From positions 152,901 through 216,900 of the forward strand of contig JAFDZV010000019.1 in assembly GCA_018266795.1 (NCBI GenBank): a DNA stretch of 64,000 nucleotides. The letters run 5' to 3'. The position numbers and the translations under genes are program-made. Position 1 is the first letter of the stretch. Each line of letters opens with the position of its first letter. Under the pieces are notes generated by a model, which was not told where the DNA came from, made no database searches, and was given only the letters and a program-made list of their open reading frames with translations. Positions 9,242-18,749 of this stretch are shown here, piece after piece. Origin of the DNA: Bacteroidota bacterium (GTDB lineage Bacteria; Bacteroidota; Ignavibacteria; OLB7).

Positions 9242-9973
9242 TCATCCACGAATCGCATCGTGGAGATAGATGTTGAACTCCAGCGACTTGCGCGACATCT
9301 CCACGATCCAGTCCACCAGTTCACGCGACATCGCAAGCTTGTCCGGAAACTGCTTCGATATCCACATCTGTGTATAGAGCAGAAGGTCCATCGCCGGATG
9401 ATCCTTTTCATAACCGGCAGGTCCCCGCTTCAGCTTCTCCCCCTGCAACGGGGAAAACTCCTTCTCCACCTTCGCAAGAATCTTCCGGAATGCGGCGGGA
9501 TCCGCCGCCAGCCGCTCGCGAAGCGAACGAAGTCCGGCGGGCTCCATGAAGTAGGCACCGCCGCCGTAGAAGCAGGAGCCGGGCTGAATATGCAGGTAGT
9601 TGCCAAGCCCCTCCTTCCCCTCACCCTTGAACGGTACAACCGCTCCGATGTTGGTCTTGAACGGGCGCTTGTCCTTGCTGAATCGTGTGTCGCGGTACAG
9701 ACGGAAGAGACTTGCCGCGGGATCGGGCGTATACGGAAGCCCTTCCTCGGCAAACCGCATGCGCAGTTCTCCCAGCAACTGCTTCATCGGCTCCACGAGG
9801 TGGTCCCGGTAAATGCTCTTGCGCTCATCGGTCAGCCACTCACGCACGTTGTTCTGTGCAATCTCCTTCAGGAATTGAAAGCCCTTCCTGTCGAAACCGG
9901 GAAACGGTGGAAGATCGAGAGTGACATCCTCCGCTGATGCGCGCGGGCGCTTGCTTGAAGTTGATCGAGCCAT
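9242..9973 (-). CDS. DUF2461 (TIGR02453-type) conserved protein
   Basis: The conserved core begins LPPFPGFDRKGFQFLKEIAQ and continues NNVREWLTDERKSIY, matching the family opening in which a Phe-rich strand is followed by N.WF..nR/k.y. Later parts (FRLYRDTRFSKDKRPFKTNIGAVVPF and GGGAYFMEPAGLRSLRERLA) also fit. Function is unknown; no catalytic residues have been assigned. I chose the ATG at 9973 (243 residues); an upstream ATG at 10006 would add 11 residues, and neither has a clear ribosome site. It sits between the flavin oxidoreductase and ruvB genes, all leftward. Confidence 0.85.
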   Translation of the reverse strand: MARSTSSKRPRASAEDVTLDLPPFPGFDRKGFQFLKEIAQNNVREWLTDERKSIYRDHLVEPMKQLLGELRMRFAEEGLPYTPDPAASLFRLYRDTRFSKDKRPFKTNIGAVVPFKGEGKEGLGNYLHIQPGSCFYGGGAYFMEPAGLRSLRERLAADPAAFRKILAKVEKEFSPLQGEKLKRGPAGYEKDHPAMDLLLYTQMWISKQFPDKLAMSRELVDWIVEMSRKSLEFNIYLHDAIRG

Positions 9974-10102
9974 GGCAGGATGAATTGAGGAAGAATTGGT
10001 TGTCATCCGTCGGTGACGCGCTCGGCGCGATGCCGCGGCATCGGCCTCGCTTTGGTCAGTCGTCGATGGCAACGCCGGCAACTGACCACGACCTACCGAC
10101 CA

Positions 10103-11578
10103 CTAAACGATATCGGTGGTGCCGAGCCCCTCCATCGGACGGCCACGATATCCGAAGATGCTGCGTACGGTGTCCACGATACGCGGCGATCCCTGGCGAA
10201 CATACCACTGATCGGAGACGCGACGAACACCGAGTGTGTAGGTTGGATATGCATGCACCGTACCGGATATCTCGCGGATCGAGAGGCCGCGGTGCATGGC
10301 GAGCGCAAACTCGTTGATCATCTCGCCGGCGCACTCCCCGGCAATGTGTGCGCCCAGGATCTTGCCGCTCACCGGCGAGATATGCACCATCACGACGCCG
10401 TCATCGGTCCGGTCGATCAGCGATCGATCGAGACGGGAATATGGAAATCGGATCGTCTCGTACCGAACGCCACTCTCCTCGAGCTGCACGGAGGTCTGGC
10501 CGAGATGCGCGAGCTCGGGATCGGTGAACGTGACCCAGGGAATGCTCCGGCGTTCGTATGCAGCCGGCACCTTCAGCAGCAGCCGCGTTGCAGCCGTGCG
10601 CGCCATGTCCTCCGCAACGTGCGTGAAGTGCGGACCGTCCGTAACGTCGCCGCATGCGTAGATATGCGAGGCCGAGGTCTGGCAGGAATGATTGATCGCG
10701 ATCCCGCGATCGTTGTACGCTACGCCGGCGGCCTCGAGCGCCAGACCGTGGACATTCGGCCGCCTGCCGGCTGCGGCCAGCACCACATCGAAGTTCACGG
10801 TCATCCATTGCTCGCCATGACTCACCAGAGCGGCATAGCCGTTTCCTGAAGCGGTCACGGATTCAACGTGGTTGCCCAGACGAAACGCTATCCCCTCCGC
10901 CTCCAGCCGGCGCTGAACAAGGGCCGCACACTCCGGTTCGTCGGCGCAGAGTATGTGGTCCTTCCGGTCCACAACGGCAACCGCGCTGCCGAACCTGCGG
11001 AATGCCTGCGCCATCTCCACTCCAACCGGACCGGCACCGATCACCAGCAGGCGACCGGGAAGCTCCGAGATCTCGAAGATGGAGTTGTTGGTGTGGAGGA
11101 GTTGAAGCGGCAGTCCCGGCACGTGCGGAACAACGGGTGAACTGCCGGTACAGATGATGAAATACCGTGCGGATATCGTGCGCGTCTCGTCCCCTTCGAT
11201 CAGCAGCGTATGCGGATCGACGAACGACGGGTTGGCCATGATCAGATCGATGTTGCGCGAAGCGATCCTCTCCGGAGCATCGGCATCCTCGTACACGCGC
11301 TGTCTGGTGCTTCGCACCGATTCCATCACGCGGGCGAAGTCGATTGCCGGCTCACACGCCCCGATGCCGAACATCTCCGCCGTGCGCATCGTATGCGCCA
11401 CACGCGCAGCCTTGATCAACGCCTTGGAGGGAATACAGCCGGTCCAGGTACATTCACCGCCGGTACGTGCATTCTCGATCAGCGCGGTCTTGGCTCCGAA
11501 TGCGGCTGCGAACCCGCTCGCCGTAAGGCCGGCGGCACCGGCGCCCAGCACCACAACATCGTAATCGTAGGAAGCCAT
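10103..11578 (-). CDS. FAD-dependent disulfide oxidoreductase (mercuric reductase / lipoamide dehydrogenase type)
   Basis: 491 residues. FAD-binding GAGAAG at residues 12-17; redox disulfide GGECTWTGCIPSKAL with C43 and C48; NAD(P) domain LLVIGAGPVGVEMAQAF; second FAD contact IYACGDVTDGP; and a C-terminal dimer domain with HAYPTY, where the His of lipoamide dehydrogenase assists the partner site. The mercury-specific C-terminal cysteine pair and the N-terminal MerA metal domain are absent. So it is a general two-electron disulfide reductase whose substrate I cannot name; annotation as mercuric reductase would be unsafe. It stands 286 bases downstream of the DUF151 gene. Confidence 0.88.
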   Translation of the reverse strand: MASYDYDVVVLGAGAAGLTASGFAAAFGAKTALIENARTGGECTWTGCIPSKALIKAARVAHTMRTAEMFGIGACEPAIDFARVMESVRSTRQRVYEDADAPERIASRNIDLIMANPSFVDPHTLLIEGDETRTISARYFIICTGSSPVVPHVPGLPLQLLHTNNSIFEISELPGRLLVIGAGPVGVEMAQAFRRFGSAVAVVDRKDHILCADEPECAALVQRRLEAEGIAFRLGNHVESVTASGNGYAALVSHGEQWMTVNFDVVLAAAGRRPNVHGLALEAAGVAYNDRGIAINHSCQTSASHIYACGDVTDGPHFTHVAEDMARTAATRLLLKVPAAYERRSIPWVTFTDPELAHLGQTSVQLEESGVRYETIRFPYSRLDRSLIDRTDDGVVMVHISPVSGKILGAHIAGECAGEMINEFALAMHRGLSIREISGTVHAYPTYTLGVRRVSDQWYVRQGSPRIVDTVRSIFGYRGRPMEGLGTTDIV

Positions 11579-11864
11579 AAACAGTCGGTGTTAGAAATCC
11601 GGCGGTCGGGAATACAGTGGTCGGTTGGAAGTATCAGCGAAGGCCCGTTGCCCGGTGTTGCCGGAGCGCCTGTCTGCGAAGGCGACCGCTGCCAAGACGC
11701 CGGGCATCTGCGCACCCGGAGGGGACCAGGCATTCGCGATCGATACCAGAGACGCTGAACCAGACAGGCCCGGCGTCCGTGCATTGCTGGCGCCGGGATA
11801 CGTCCGGCTGATTGGTAGGTAGCCCTCCGGGCAGAGAGCACTGCGCCATCGTCTCGGCGTGCGG

Positions 11865-12467
11865 TCAGTCGTTCGAGAGACGCTCGATCTCGTCACGGAT
11901 CTGCGCGGCACGCTCGTAGTCCTCGTTGCGCACGGCCTCGTCCAGCTTCTCCTGCAGCGTCTCGCGAACAGTCTTCGGCCGTGGTGGCTGGTCCTCCTGA
12001 GCGGCCGCCTCCTCATCCGCCTGCTCCATCTCCTCTTCCTCCTCCTCTTCGTTCTCCTCGTCCTCCTGCACCATGATACCGGCCTCGCGCATCACGGCCT
12101 CCGCCACATAGATCGGTGCGCCGAATCTGATGGCGAGCGCAATGGCGTCCGACGGGCGCGCATCCACCTCCGCCGGCGTTGCATCGAGCGTCAGCGTTGC
12201 ATAGAACGTGGCATCGCGCAGTTCGCTGATCGTCACCTCCACGAGCGTGGCTCCGAGCGCCTCGATCACCATCTTGAGCAGATCGTGCGTCACCGGCCGC
12301 GGAGGCTTGATCTGCTCCATCTCCAGAGCAATGGACTGCGCCATCTCGGCGCCGATGAGGATCGAAAGCCGCCGCGACCCTCCAGATTCCTGAAGGATCA
12401 ATGCGTAGGCTCCGCTCGATTGCGGACTCGCCGTGAGCCCGATTATCTCCATCTGGACTTTATCCAC
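11865..12467 (-). CDS. DUF151 bifunctional-nuclease-type protein with UVR motif
   Basis: The frame opens with GTG at 12530, but I prefer the GTG at 12467, which has GGAG 5 bases upstream and gives 200 residues. Residues 1-130 are the DUF151 domain (MEIIGLT, SGAYALILQE, ARPSDAIALAIRFGAPIYV). This is followed by a run with about 13 consecutive Asp/Glu-rich residues and then a UvrB/UvrC-type motif (LQEKLDEAVRNEDYERAAQIRDEI). DUF151 proteins have been called bifunctional nucleases, while their bacterial role is not settled. It follows etfA by 128 bases. Confidence 0.88.
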   Translation of the reverse strand: MDKVQMEIIGLTASPQSSGAYALILQESGGSRRLSILIGAEMAQSIALEMEQIKPPRPVTHDLLKMVIEALGATLVEVTISELRDATFYATLTLDATPAEVDARPSDAIALAIRFGAPIYVAEAVMREAGIMVQEDEENEEEEEEEMEQADEEAAAQEDQPPRPKTVRETLQEKLDEAVRNEDYERAAQIRDEIERLSND

Positions 12468-12595
12468 CTGAGCTCCGTAACTGACTTCCGAAAGATGTCC
12501 TTCACTTCCGTTACGCTGCGTACCATCCACCAGACTTCATGACGAAATATCGCGCCCGAAATGATGCCGCGCAACGCTTCGCGGCTCCAGGACCG

Positions 12596-13567
12596 CTACC
12601 TGCCGTGAAGCGCGTTCACTTCCTGCGTCATCAACGGCACCACATCGAACACATCGCCGATGATGCCGTAATCCGCCACGGAGAAGATCGGAGCATCCTT
12701 GTCCTTGTTGATCGCCACGATGAACTTGGAGCTGGACATGCCGGCCAGATGCTGCACGGCACCGGAGATCGCGCATGCCACATAGAGCGACGGCGACACG
12801 GTCTTGCCGGTCTGTCCCACCTGCTCCGAGTGCGGACGCCAGCCGGCATCCACAACGGCACGCGACGCTCCAACGGCGCCGCCGAGCGCTTCGGCAAGGT
12901 TCTCCACGAGATAGAAATTCTCCGGCCCCTTGAACCCCCGGCCGCCGGAGACGATGACATCAGCCTCCGCCACATCACGCTTGCCGGTATTGACCATCGT
13001 CTCCACAACCTTGGCGTCGAAGTCCTTCGGTCCGAACCCGACCGTCGCCGTACGCACGGAGGCCGCGGCCTCGGCTGCACTCGCCGTGAAGACATTCGGA
13101 CGAAGCGAGTACACCTGCACGGGAGTGGCAACGGCCACATCCACACGCGCCTTGCCTGCGTAGACCGGACGCGTAGCTACGATGCGCCCGTCCTGAACGG
13201 CAAGGGCAACGGTATCGGGCGCAAGCCCCGCCTCCAGCTTGATCGCAACGCGCGGAGCAAGGTCCTTGCCATGCGAGGTGTTGCTGATGAGGACAACGGA
13301 TGAGCCCTCCGCCGCGGCCACGGCCGCGATTGCGGTTGCAACGGCTCTGCTGGCATACTGCTCCAGCCGGGCATCGTCCACCACGATCACATCCGCTGCA
13401 CCGTACTGCGCAAGCCTCTCGGCAAGCCCGGCAACGTCGTGCCCAACCAGCAGGGCACTGAAGCTGCTGCCGGTCTGCGCCGCAAGCGTGCGTGCGGCCG
13501 TCACGGTCTCGAACGCGTTCTTCTTCAGTTCGCCGCCGCGCTGTTCGATATATGCGAGAATCTTCAT
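12596..13567 (-). CDS. etfA: Electron transfer flavoprotein, alpha subunit
   Basis: 323 residues. The C-terminal FAD domain is clear: [43 protein letters not shown] (split in text here into two pieces), [11 protein letters not shown] and [20 protein letters not shown]. With the beta subunit it takes electrons from acyl-CoA and other dehydrogenases and passes them to a membrane ETF-quinone oxidoreductase (not in the window). It starts 82 bases after etfB, same strand, so the two form one transcript. Confidence 0.96.
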   Translation of the reverse strand: MKILAYIEQRGGELKKNAFETVTAARTLAAQTGSSFSALLVGHDVAGLAERLAQYGAADVIVVDDARLEQYASRAVATAIAAVAAAEGSSVVLISNTSHGKDLAPRVAIKLEAGLAPDTVALAVQDGRIVATRPVYAGKARVDVAVATPVQVYSLRPNVFTASAAEAAASVRTATVGFGPKDFDAKVVETMVNTGKRDVAEADVIVSGGRGFKGPENFYLVENLAEALGGAVGASRAVVDAGWRPHSEQVGQTGKTVSPSLYVACAISGAVQHLAGMSSSKFIVAINKDKDAPIFSVADYGIIGDVFDVVPLMTQEVNALHGR

Positions 13568-13649
13568 GTATTCTGTTCCTGAATGGCCCGGGGCCTTGGT
13601 TCCTGGGGCGCCGGCTGCGCCCGGCTGTAGTTCTTGGTTGGTCTCGTGC

Positions 13650-14396
13650 TCAGATTACCTTTGCCTCCTCGTGAAGCAGACGCACCAGCTCCTTTACGTT
13701 CTCGGGCGAGAACTCGAAGATCTTGCCGCCGGTCTTGTCAGCCGGCTTCCGCATGGCCAGCGTCTCCACGCGCGCCGCAACGGAGGGCGCAGCCACCTCG
13801 GCAATCGGCTTCGCCTTGGCCTTCATGATATCCGGCAGCTTTGGATACCGGGGCTCGTTCAATCCCTTCTGCGCCGTGACAACGCATGGAAGCGACGTCT
13901 CCACAACCTCCTTTCCTCCTTCGATGTCGCGCTCGGCACGAACGGCGTTGCCGCTGATCTCCAGCTTGGTAACGAAGGAGACGCACGGCATGTCCAGCAT
14001 CTCGGCAAGCATCGGCCCCACCTGTGCTGAGTCGTAGTCGATGGACTGGCGTCCGAGGAGAATGATATCGGGATTGGCCGCGCGAACTACATCGGCGATT
14101 CCGGAGACGACGCGGAAGGAATCGGCACGCTCCTCATCCTTTACGAGAACGGCCTTGTCCGCCCCCATCGCGATGCCGAGACGGATCGCCTCCTTGGCGC
14201 CATCGCCGCCAACGCAGACAAGCGTTACCTCACCACCATTCGCCGCGCGCAGCTGCAGCCCCTCCTCGACGGCGAACTCGTCGTACGGGTTCAGGACGAA
14301 CTTCACTCCCTTGGCATCGATGTTCTTACCATCAGCCCCAACGGCCACCTTCGTTGCGGTGTCCGGTGTCTGGCTGATACAGACGACAATGTTCAT
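13650..14396 (-). CDS. etfB: Electron transfer flavoprotein, beta subunit
   Basis: 248 residues. N-terminus IVVCISQTPDTATKV and FVLNPYDEFAVEEGLQLR are typical; the nucleotide region VCVGGDGAKEAIRLGIAMGAD and the family signature near VTKLEISGNAVRAERDIEGG follow. Beta subunits bind AMP and hold the flavin of the alpha subunit in place. First gene of the etfB-etfA unit; a perfect -7 word lies about 45 bases upstream. Confidence 0.96.
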   Translation of the reverse strand: MNIVVCISQTPDTATKVAVGADGKNIDAKGVKFVLNPYDEFAVEEGLQLRAANGGEVTLVCVGGDGAKEAIRLGIAMGADKAVLVKDEERADSFRVVSGIADVVRAANPDIILLGRQSIDYDSAQVGPMLAEMLDMPCVSFVTKLEISGNAVRAERDIEGGKEVVETSLPCVVTAQKGLNEPRYPKLPDIMKAKAKPIAEVAAPSVAARVETLAMRKPADKTGGKIFEFSPENVKELVRLLHEEAKVI

Positions 14397-14440
14397 GCGT
14401 GACTATGAGTTAAGGATACTACGGTTACTGGAAAGGCGGG

Positions 14441-14448
14441 CAAATATA
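14441..14448 (-). promoter_or_regulatory. Candidate -7 element of the etfBA unit
   Basis: Read leftwards, TATATTTG matches TAnnTTTG exactly and lies 45 bases ahead of the etfB start. The -33 half is less clear: a TTTG sits only about 12 bases further upstream. Confidence 0.45.
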
Positions 14449-14484
14449 CGCCGCACGGGCCAAAGTTACCGGCGAACGCAAACG

Positions 14485-14511
14485 CCGAGGGCCCCGAATC
14501 AGGGCCCTCGG
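14485..14511 (-). terminator. Strong GC hairpin after the T9SS gene
   Basis: Ten-base perfect inverted repeat (CCGAGGGCCC, 14485-14494, with GGGCCCTCGG, 14502-14511) around a 7-base loop, 85 bases past the stop of the leftward gene at 14596 and upstream of etfB. Confidence 0.6.
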
Positions 14512-14595
14512 CTGTAACAGTGCGTTGCGCTGTCTGTGAAGGTGGCCGTGCGCGGCACCGGCAGGAACCAGCCGTTTACATCGCGACAACGGCTC

Positions 14596-17463
14596 CTACT
14601 TCATGCGAACCACCACCACTCTTCCGCGCGCGGAGACTGTTCCGGCCTGGATGCGGTAGAAATACGTTCCTTCAGGAAGATCGCCGGCGTCGAGCGTTGC
14701 CGCATGCGTTCCGGCCTCCTGTGGGCCGTCGACAAGAGTGGCCACGGGACGGCCAACCAGATCGTACACCCGCAGTTGAACGCTGGAGGCGCCCGCAAGC
14801 CGGTACTCGATAACGGCCGCACTGGAAGCAGGGTTCGGGAAGACTCGATCGGCGAGGCCCGCGGCATCGCCGCCTGCAGCCGCCTCAACGCCGGCCTTGC
14901 CGCCGAACTCGATGTTGTCCAGGTACCAGCCATCGGCCTGCGTGATTGCACCGCTCGCCATGCGGAAGCGGACGATGCCGATAGCATCCGGCCCCGGCGC
15001 CGGATGGTTCAGCGTCAACATCTCCTGACGCCAGTCGCCCGCATTGGCCTGCTTGTCCGCCCACGACGGATCGGACTGGAAGCTGTAGCGTGCCAGGACG
15101 TTCCAGGTGGAGCCGCGATCATAGCTGGCTTCGACGGTTGCACTGTCGCCCGGATCCACGATCGCGATGTGCGCGAACTTCAGCATGACAGGCCCCGGCA
15201 TCGCCACGGGGAATATCTGCGTACTCGATGCACGCCTCGGCAGATAGTCTCCGACCGGGGAATCGGTGAGCGAGTTCGGTGCGCTCAGCGCAATCGTATC
15301 GGTCAACCCCCATGTGCCGCCGTACAGAAAGCGCGGCCGCGTGCCGTCGAAGGTTTCCGTGTACTGGCTCAGATCGCCGGCATAGAGCGTTACGGTGTCG
15401 GAGGAAGTGCTTTCCTTCGCCGGTGTGGATCCGTCGATGACCGTAAGCGCATAGCGATAGTAGCCCCGTTCTGACGGCGTGTCGTTGATCGGAATCGTCT
15501 TGCCGGTATCTCCCGGAGCCAGGCTCCCCTCGCGGAGCAGCACACCATCGCGATAGATGCGATAGCCCTTCAGATTCCCGAGGGGCGTGGAGGAGTCCGC
15601 GCGGGTGGCCGGAAGGTGCGTGAGCAACTGGATCTGCGGGGCATACCCGTTTGCCTGTACGATCACCGGACGCGCGGGAAGCGCCGCATCGGATGGACGA
15701 TAGGACACCATGCGATCGGCGCTCGTGTCCCCACCGGCCACAACCCGTACCGTGTAGAGATAGGTGCTGTCCACGGTGAGACCACTCTCGGTGTAGCTGA
15801 GCGTTGCCGGAGGAAGCGTGGCCAAGACCGTCTGGCCGCGCCGCACCTCGAAGACATAGCTCGTGATCGGATAGCCGAACACCGATTCGGACGTGTGCGG
15901 ATAGGTCCAGCTGATGGTGGCCTCCTGCAGATTGTCCGCGCGGCCGCGTGCCACCAGGTTTTCAACGGGGTACGGCGCGCGTACGTTCACAATCGCGGTG
16001 AAAACATCGTTGTCCTCGCGCGTGTCCAGATGGCTTGGATACACCATCCCCCCTCTGAACGCATTGCCGCTGTAGTCGCCAGCGAAGATGCCGCCGAACG
16101 GATTCTTCCGGAAGTCGCTCATGTAATCCGTGGCGCGGCGGTCCACCCACGTGTCGCCGCCATCGCGACTGTAGCTGATGTACGTGTCCACCAGGATGTT
16201 CTCGGGATCGTTGCGGCTGTCCGAATACATCACCGCGATGTCGCCGTTTGTCTGGTCCACACTCAGCCACGGCCACCACTGGTCTCCGGTGGTATCGGAG
16301 TGAATCACCGTCGGCGAGGACCACGTGCTCCCGCCATTGGTGGAGCGAATGAAGTAGACGTCAGGCCGCGTTCCGGCCGCCCAGGCCAGATAGAGCCATC
16401 CCCGGCGGGAAGAGTTCGAGTTATCGGCCATCATCGTGGGATAGGTCTCGGCGCGGAACGTCCCCTTCAGCACGTGGTACACGCTCCCTCCGGACTTCTT
16501 CGCCGTCCCCTGCGTGGCATATCCCTGCACGGCGAACGTCGGCGCGGAAAAGGTGAGCCCACCGTCGGTGGATTTCGCGAACCCGATGGAGCGCGCCGGG
16601 CCATCGTTCCAGACGACATAGAGATCGCCGTTGGGCCCGCAGGCGGTCAGAGGGAAGCTCTGCCCGAACGTGGTATCCAGGCTGCTGCCGTGCTTGCGCG
16701 GGCTCACCGCAACCGGCGGAGCCCACGTAACTCCGCGATCGGTGGAGCGCGCCACCATGATCTGCGTGGAGCTGTCGCGATCGATCACGCGCTTCCATGG
16801 CGTGTACATCGTTCCGCGTCTGGGCGAGGATGCGGAGTTGTCGATCTCCACATAATACTTGTCCTCGAAGGAGGAGTCCGGCGTTCCCTTTGCCGTGTGG
16901 TCCAGCACGGCGTAGTCCTTCCAGGTGAGCCCGTCGTCCGTTGTCTTCGAGATGTAGACGCCGTTCGGTGAACCGGAGGTGGTGCCGCTGAACCCGCCGT
17001 ACATCACATAGCCGTTCCCCTCGTAGTCGAAGCCGCAGGATGGATCGTTGCCGATCGTCCAATCCGGATGCAGCGTAACGAACGCCGTATCGCGCCAGGT
17101 ACGCCCGCCGTCGGTGGAGATGTAGACCCAGGCGCCACGGGAGTCGACCGCGGAGGCGATCAACACATTCGGACGAACGGGGTTGATCGCGATGGACGAT
17201 TCATTCTGCGCCGCCTGCTTCGCCTCAACAACCATGTTCCGGTTGTTGAACAGACCGAACTGCGTGCTGATGGTGGGGCTGCTCTGGATGTAGGGAAACA
17301 TCTCCCACTCGGACAGTCCCTCGGGATACTCCTCCTGCAGATCGGGATCCAGCCACGGGCGGGCACGCTCTGCGTTGCTTGGCGTGCGCTCCCCCTTCCC
17401 CTGCGCGCAGAGCGTGGCCGTGGAAAGGAGAATGATGGCGATACGTAGCAGCGTTCGATTCAT
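14596..17463 (-). CDS. T9SS-secreted BNR-repeat (sialidase-like propeller) protein with FnIII domain
   Basis: 955 residues from the ATG at 17463, chosen because a signal peptide (LLRIAIILLSTATLCAQ) follows at once. Residues about 80-490 hold several BNR/Asp-box words: STDGGRTW, TTDDGLTWK, STDRGVTW, STDGGLTF, STNGGSTW, SRDGGDTW. A fibronectin type III segment follows (PVENLVARGRADNLQEATIS to about residue 590), then a beta-rich region, and last the type IX sorting domain (RVFPNPASSAAVIEYRL, LRVYDLVGRPVATLV, LPEGTYFYRIQAG, ending VVVVRMK). The Asp-boxes alone do not make it a sialidase; the catalytic arginine triad is not evident. Expected location: cell surface or medium. Confidence 0.9.
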   Translation of the reverse strand: MNRTLLRIAIILLSTATLCAQGKGERTPSNAERARPWLDPDLQEEYPEGLSEWEMFPYIQSSPTISTQFGLFNNRNMVVEAKQAAQNESSIAINPVRPNVLIASAVDSRGAWVYISTDGGRTWRDTAFVTLHPDWTIGNDPSCGFDYEGNGYVMYGGFSGTTSGSPNGVYISKTTDDGLTWKDYAVLDHTAKGTPDSSFEDKYYVEIDNSASSPRRGTMYTPWKRVIDRDSSTQIMVARSTDRGVTWAPPVAVSPRKHGSSLDTTFGQSFPLTACGPNGDLYVVWNDGPARSIGFAKSTDGGLTFSAPTFAVQGYATQGTAKKSGGSVYHVLKGTFRAETYPTMMADNSNSSRRGWLYLAWAAGTRPDVYFIRSTNGGSTWSSPTVIHSDTTGDQWWPWLSVDQTNGDIAVMYSDSRNDPENILVDTYISYSRDGGDTWVDRRATDYMSDFRKNPFGGIFAGDYSGNAFRGGMVYPSHLDTREDNDVFTAIVNVRAPYPVENLVARGRADNLQEATISWTYPHTSESVFGYPITSYVFEVRRGQTVLATLPPATLSYTESGLTVDSTYLYTVRVVAGGDTSADRMVSYRPSDAALPARPVIVQANGYAPQIQLLTHLPATRADSSTPLGNLKGYRIYRDGVLLREGSLAPGDTGKTIPINDTPSERGYYRYALTVIDGSTPAKESTSSDTVTLYAGDLSQYTETFDGTRPRFLYGGTWGLTDTIALSAPNSLTDSPVGDYLPRRASSTQIFPVAMPGPVMLKFAHIAIVDPGDSATVEASYDRGSTWNVLARYSFQSDPSWADKQANAGDWRQEMLTLNHPAPGPDAIGIVRFRMASGAITQADGWYLDNIEFGGKAGVEAAAGGDAAGLADRVFPNPASSAAVIEYRLAGASSVQLRVYDLVGRPVATLVDGPQEAGTHAATLDAGDLPEGTYFYRIQAGTVSARGRVVVVRMK

Positions 17464-17782
17464 GCTCTGGAGGAAATAGCCCCGTACATGGCGCCGCGGA
17501 GTTGGATGGCGCCGGCGCATGCACAGAGGTTTGCGAAGTTCATCAGGCGAAACTATCACGAACAGGGCGTGGATACAATGAAAAGCACCACATGCCCCCT
17601 CTGCAACGTTGCATATCGTGCACAGAGTTCATTACTTGGCACCGTGTATTCCGTGCACTCCGCTCCCCGTGCGGATATCGGTTCACCGCTCCCTGCTGCA
17701 ACGAAGGAAGTTTCAGTCAGGAGTTCCGGACTCAACCCATGCGAACATATCCGGCGTGCAGCGATGCGCGCTTTCAATCGGC
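17464..17782. other. Divergent spacer, no gene seen
   Basis: 319 bases separate the leftward T9SS gene and the rightward flavin reductase. The latter's frame is open back to 17609, but the upstream part reads like random sequence (many His, Cys, Pro). I found no convincing promoter pair for either gene. Confidence 0.4.
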
Positions 17783-18310
17783 ATGCACCGAATAGATTTC
17801 AAGAAGCACAGCAGGTTGATCTCGGCGTCGCCGGAGTCCCTGCGCGATGCCATGCGCCAGTTTGCTTCCGGCGTCACCATCGTCACCGCCGAACACGAGG
17901 GCGAGCGTTACGGCATCACGGTCTCCGCCTTCACCGCCGTCTCGCTGGAGCCGCCGGTGATCATGGTCGCCATCAACACGGCGAGTGCCCTTGCGAACCT
18001 CATTCTCAAGGCAGAACACTTCGCCGTGCATATCCTCTCGGCGGATCAGCTGGAACTCTCCACGCGATTCGCCGACACCATCAGCGGCCCGGAGAAGTAT
18101 GCGGGGCTCGCGGTGAAGGTGGGCGAATCCGGCGCCCCGGTTGTTCCGGGCTCGCTCGCCATTCTGGATTGCGTGCTGGACCAGACTCTGCTGGTTGGCA
18201 CCCACATGCTGATGTTCGGCCGCGTGGTGCTTGTCGATGCGGTAGAGGAACAGGGCAACCCGCTCATCTACTATCATCGCCACTATCGCGGGCTGGCCGA
18301 GGATTGGTAG
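17783..18310 (+). CDS. Flavin reductase-like FMN-binding protein
   Basis: 175 residues from the ATG at 17783. ESLRDAMRQFASGVTIVTAE, GITVSAFTAVSLEPPVIMVA and FAVHILSADQLELSTRFA are the conserved pieces of the flavin reductase-like split barrel, in that order. Such proteins reduce or carry FMN with NAD(P)H, often as the small component of two-component monooxygenases. No oxygenase gene is next to it, so the partner is unknown. The exact start is uncertain, because the frame is open upstream and no ribosome site stands out. Confidence 0.88.
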   Translation: MHRIDFKKHSRLISASPESLRDAMRQFASGVTIVTAEHEGERYGITVSAFTAVSLEPPVIMVAINTASALANLILKAEHFAVHILSADQLELSTRFADTISGPEKYAGLAVKVGESGAPVVPGSLAILDCVLDQTLLVGTHMLMFGRVVLVDAVEEQGNPLIYYHRHYRGLAEDW

Positions 18311-18598
18311 CCGGGCGGGAGGAGCGATGAAAGATGAGATATGAATCGAGAGGCGACTCGATACCTGAAGGGCCCGGTCTGTCTGCGATCGTCCGGCCTG
18401 AGGATCGTGACGGCCGCGCAGTTGAGGCCGGACACTGTTGCACTGCTGGTGTGCGCTCCTCCTCGTGACAGGAGGAACTCAGGGCAGGTAGGGGAGGAAG
18501 AAGAACCTTGCGGGCACTTGGGGCCATCACCTATACCGTTGCCATATGAGAATGACGATCATTCATCGTTCATATCTCATATCTCGTATTCCCTTTCC
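18311..18598. other. Spacer with separated inverted repeat
   Basis: No gene. A word AGATGAGATATGAAT (18332-18346) recurs inverted at about 18561-18585 (TTCATATCTCAT...), roughly 215 bases apart, and resembles the hairpin at 5337-5371. The inner part holds a small palindrome GAATGACGATCATTC (18549-18563). It may be an intergenic repeat family of this genome. Confidence 0.35.
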
Positions 18599-18630
18599 TT
18601 GGTACATTTCCGCGCGTTGTGCTACTTTCG
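18599..18630 (+). promoter_or_regulatory. Promoter of the Liv transporter operon
   Basis: TTG (18599-18601), 21 bases, then TACTTTCG (18623-18630): one mismatch to the Bacteroidota -7 consensus TAnnTTTG. It gives a leader of about 110 bases before the ATG at 18750. Confidence 0.55.
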
Positions 18631-18749
18631 CCCCGATTTGCCGGGCACCAGCTCAATCGGTTGTATGTTCCATCGAATCGATCGGTGGGGTCTTTCTGCT
18701 CCGATACCACGGGCCTGCCCATCCCTACACCAAATTATTCTTCCAGCGT

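Noticed and set aside
10103-11578. Annotation as mercuric reductase (merA)
   Set aside because: The C-terminal Cys pair and the N-terminal metal-binding domain of MerA are absent; only the general disulfide reductase fold is supported.
14596-17463. Annotation as sialidase
   Set aside because: Asp-boxes mark the propeller fold only; the arginine triad and other catalytic residues are not evident.
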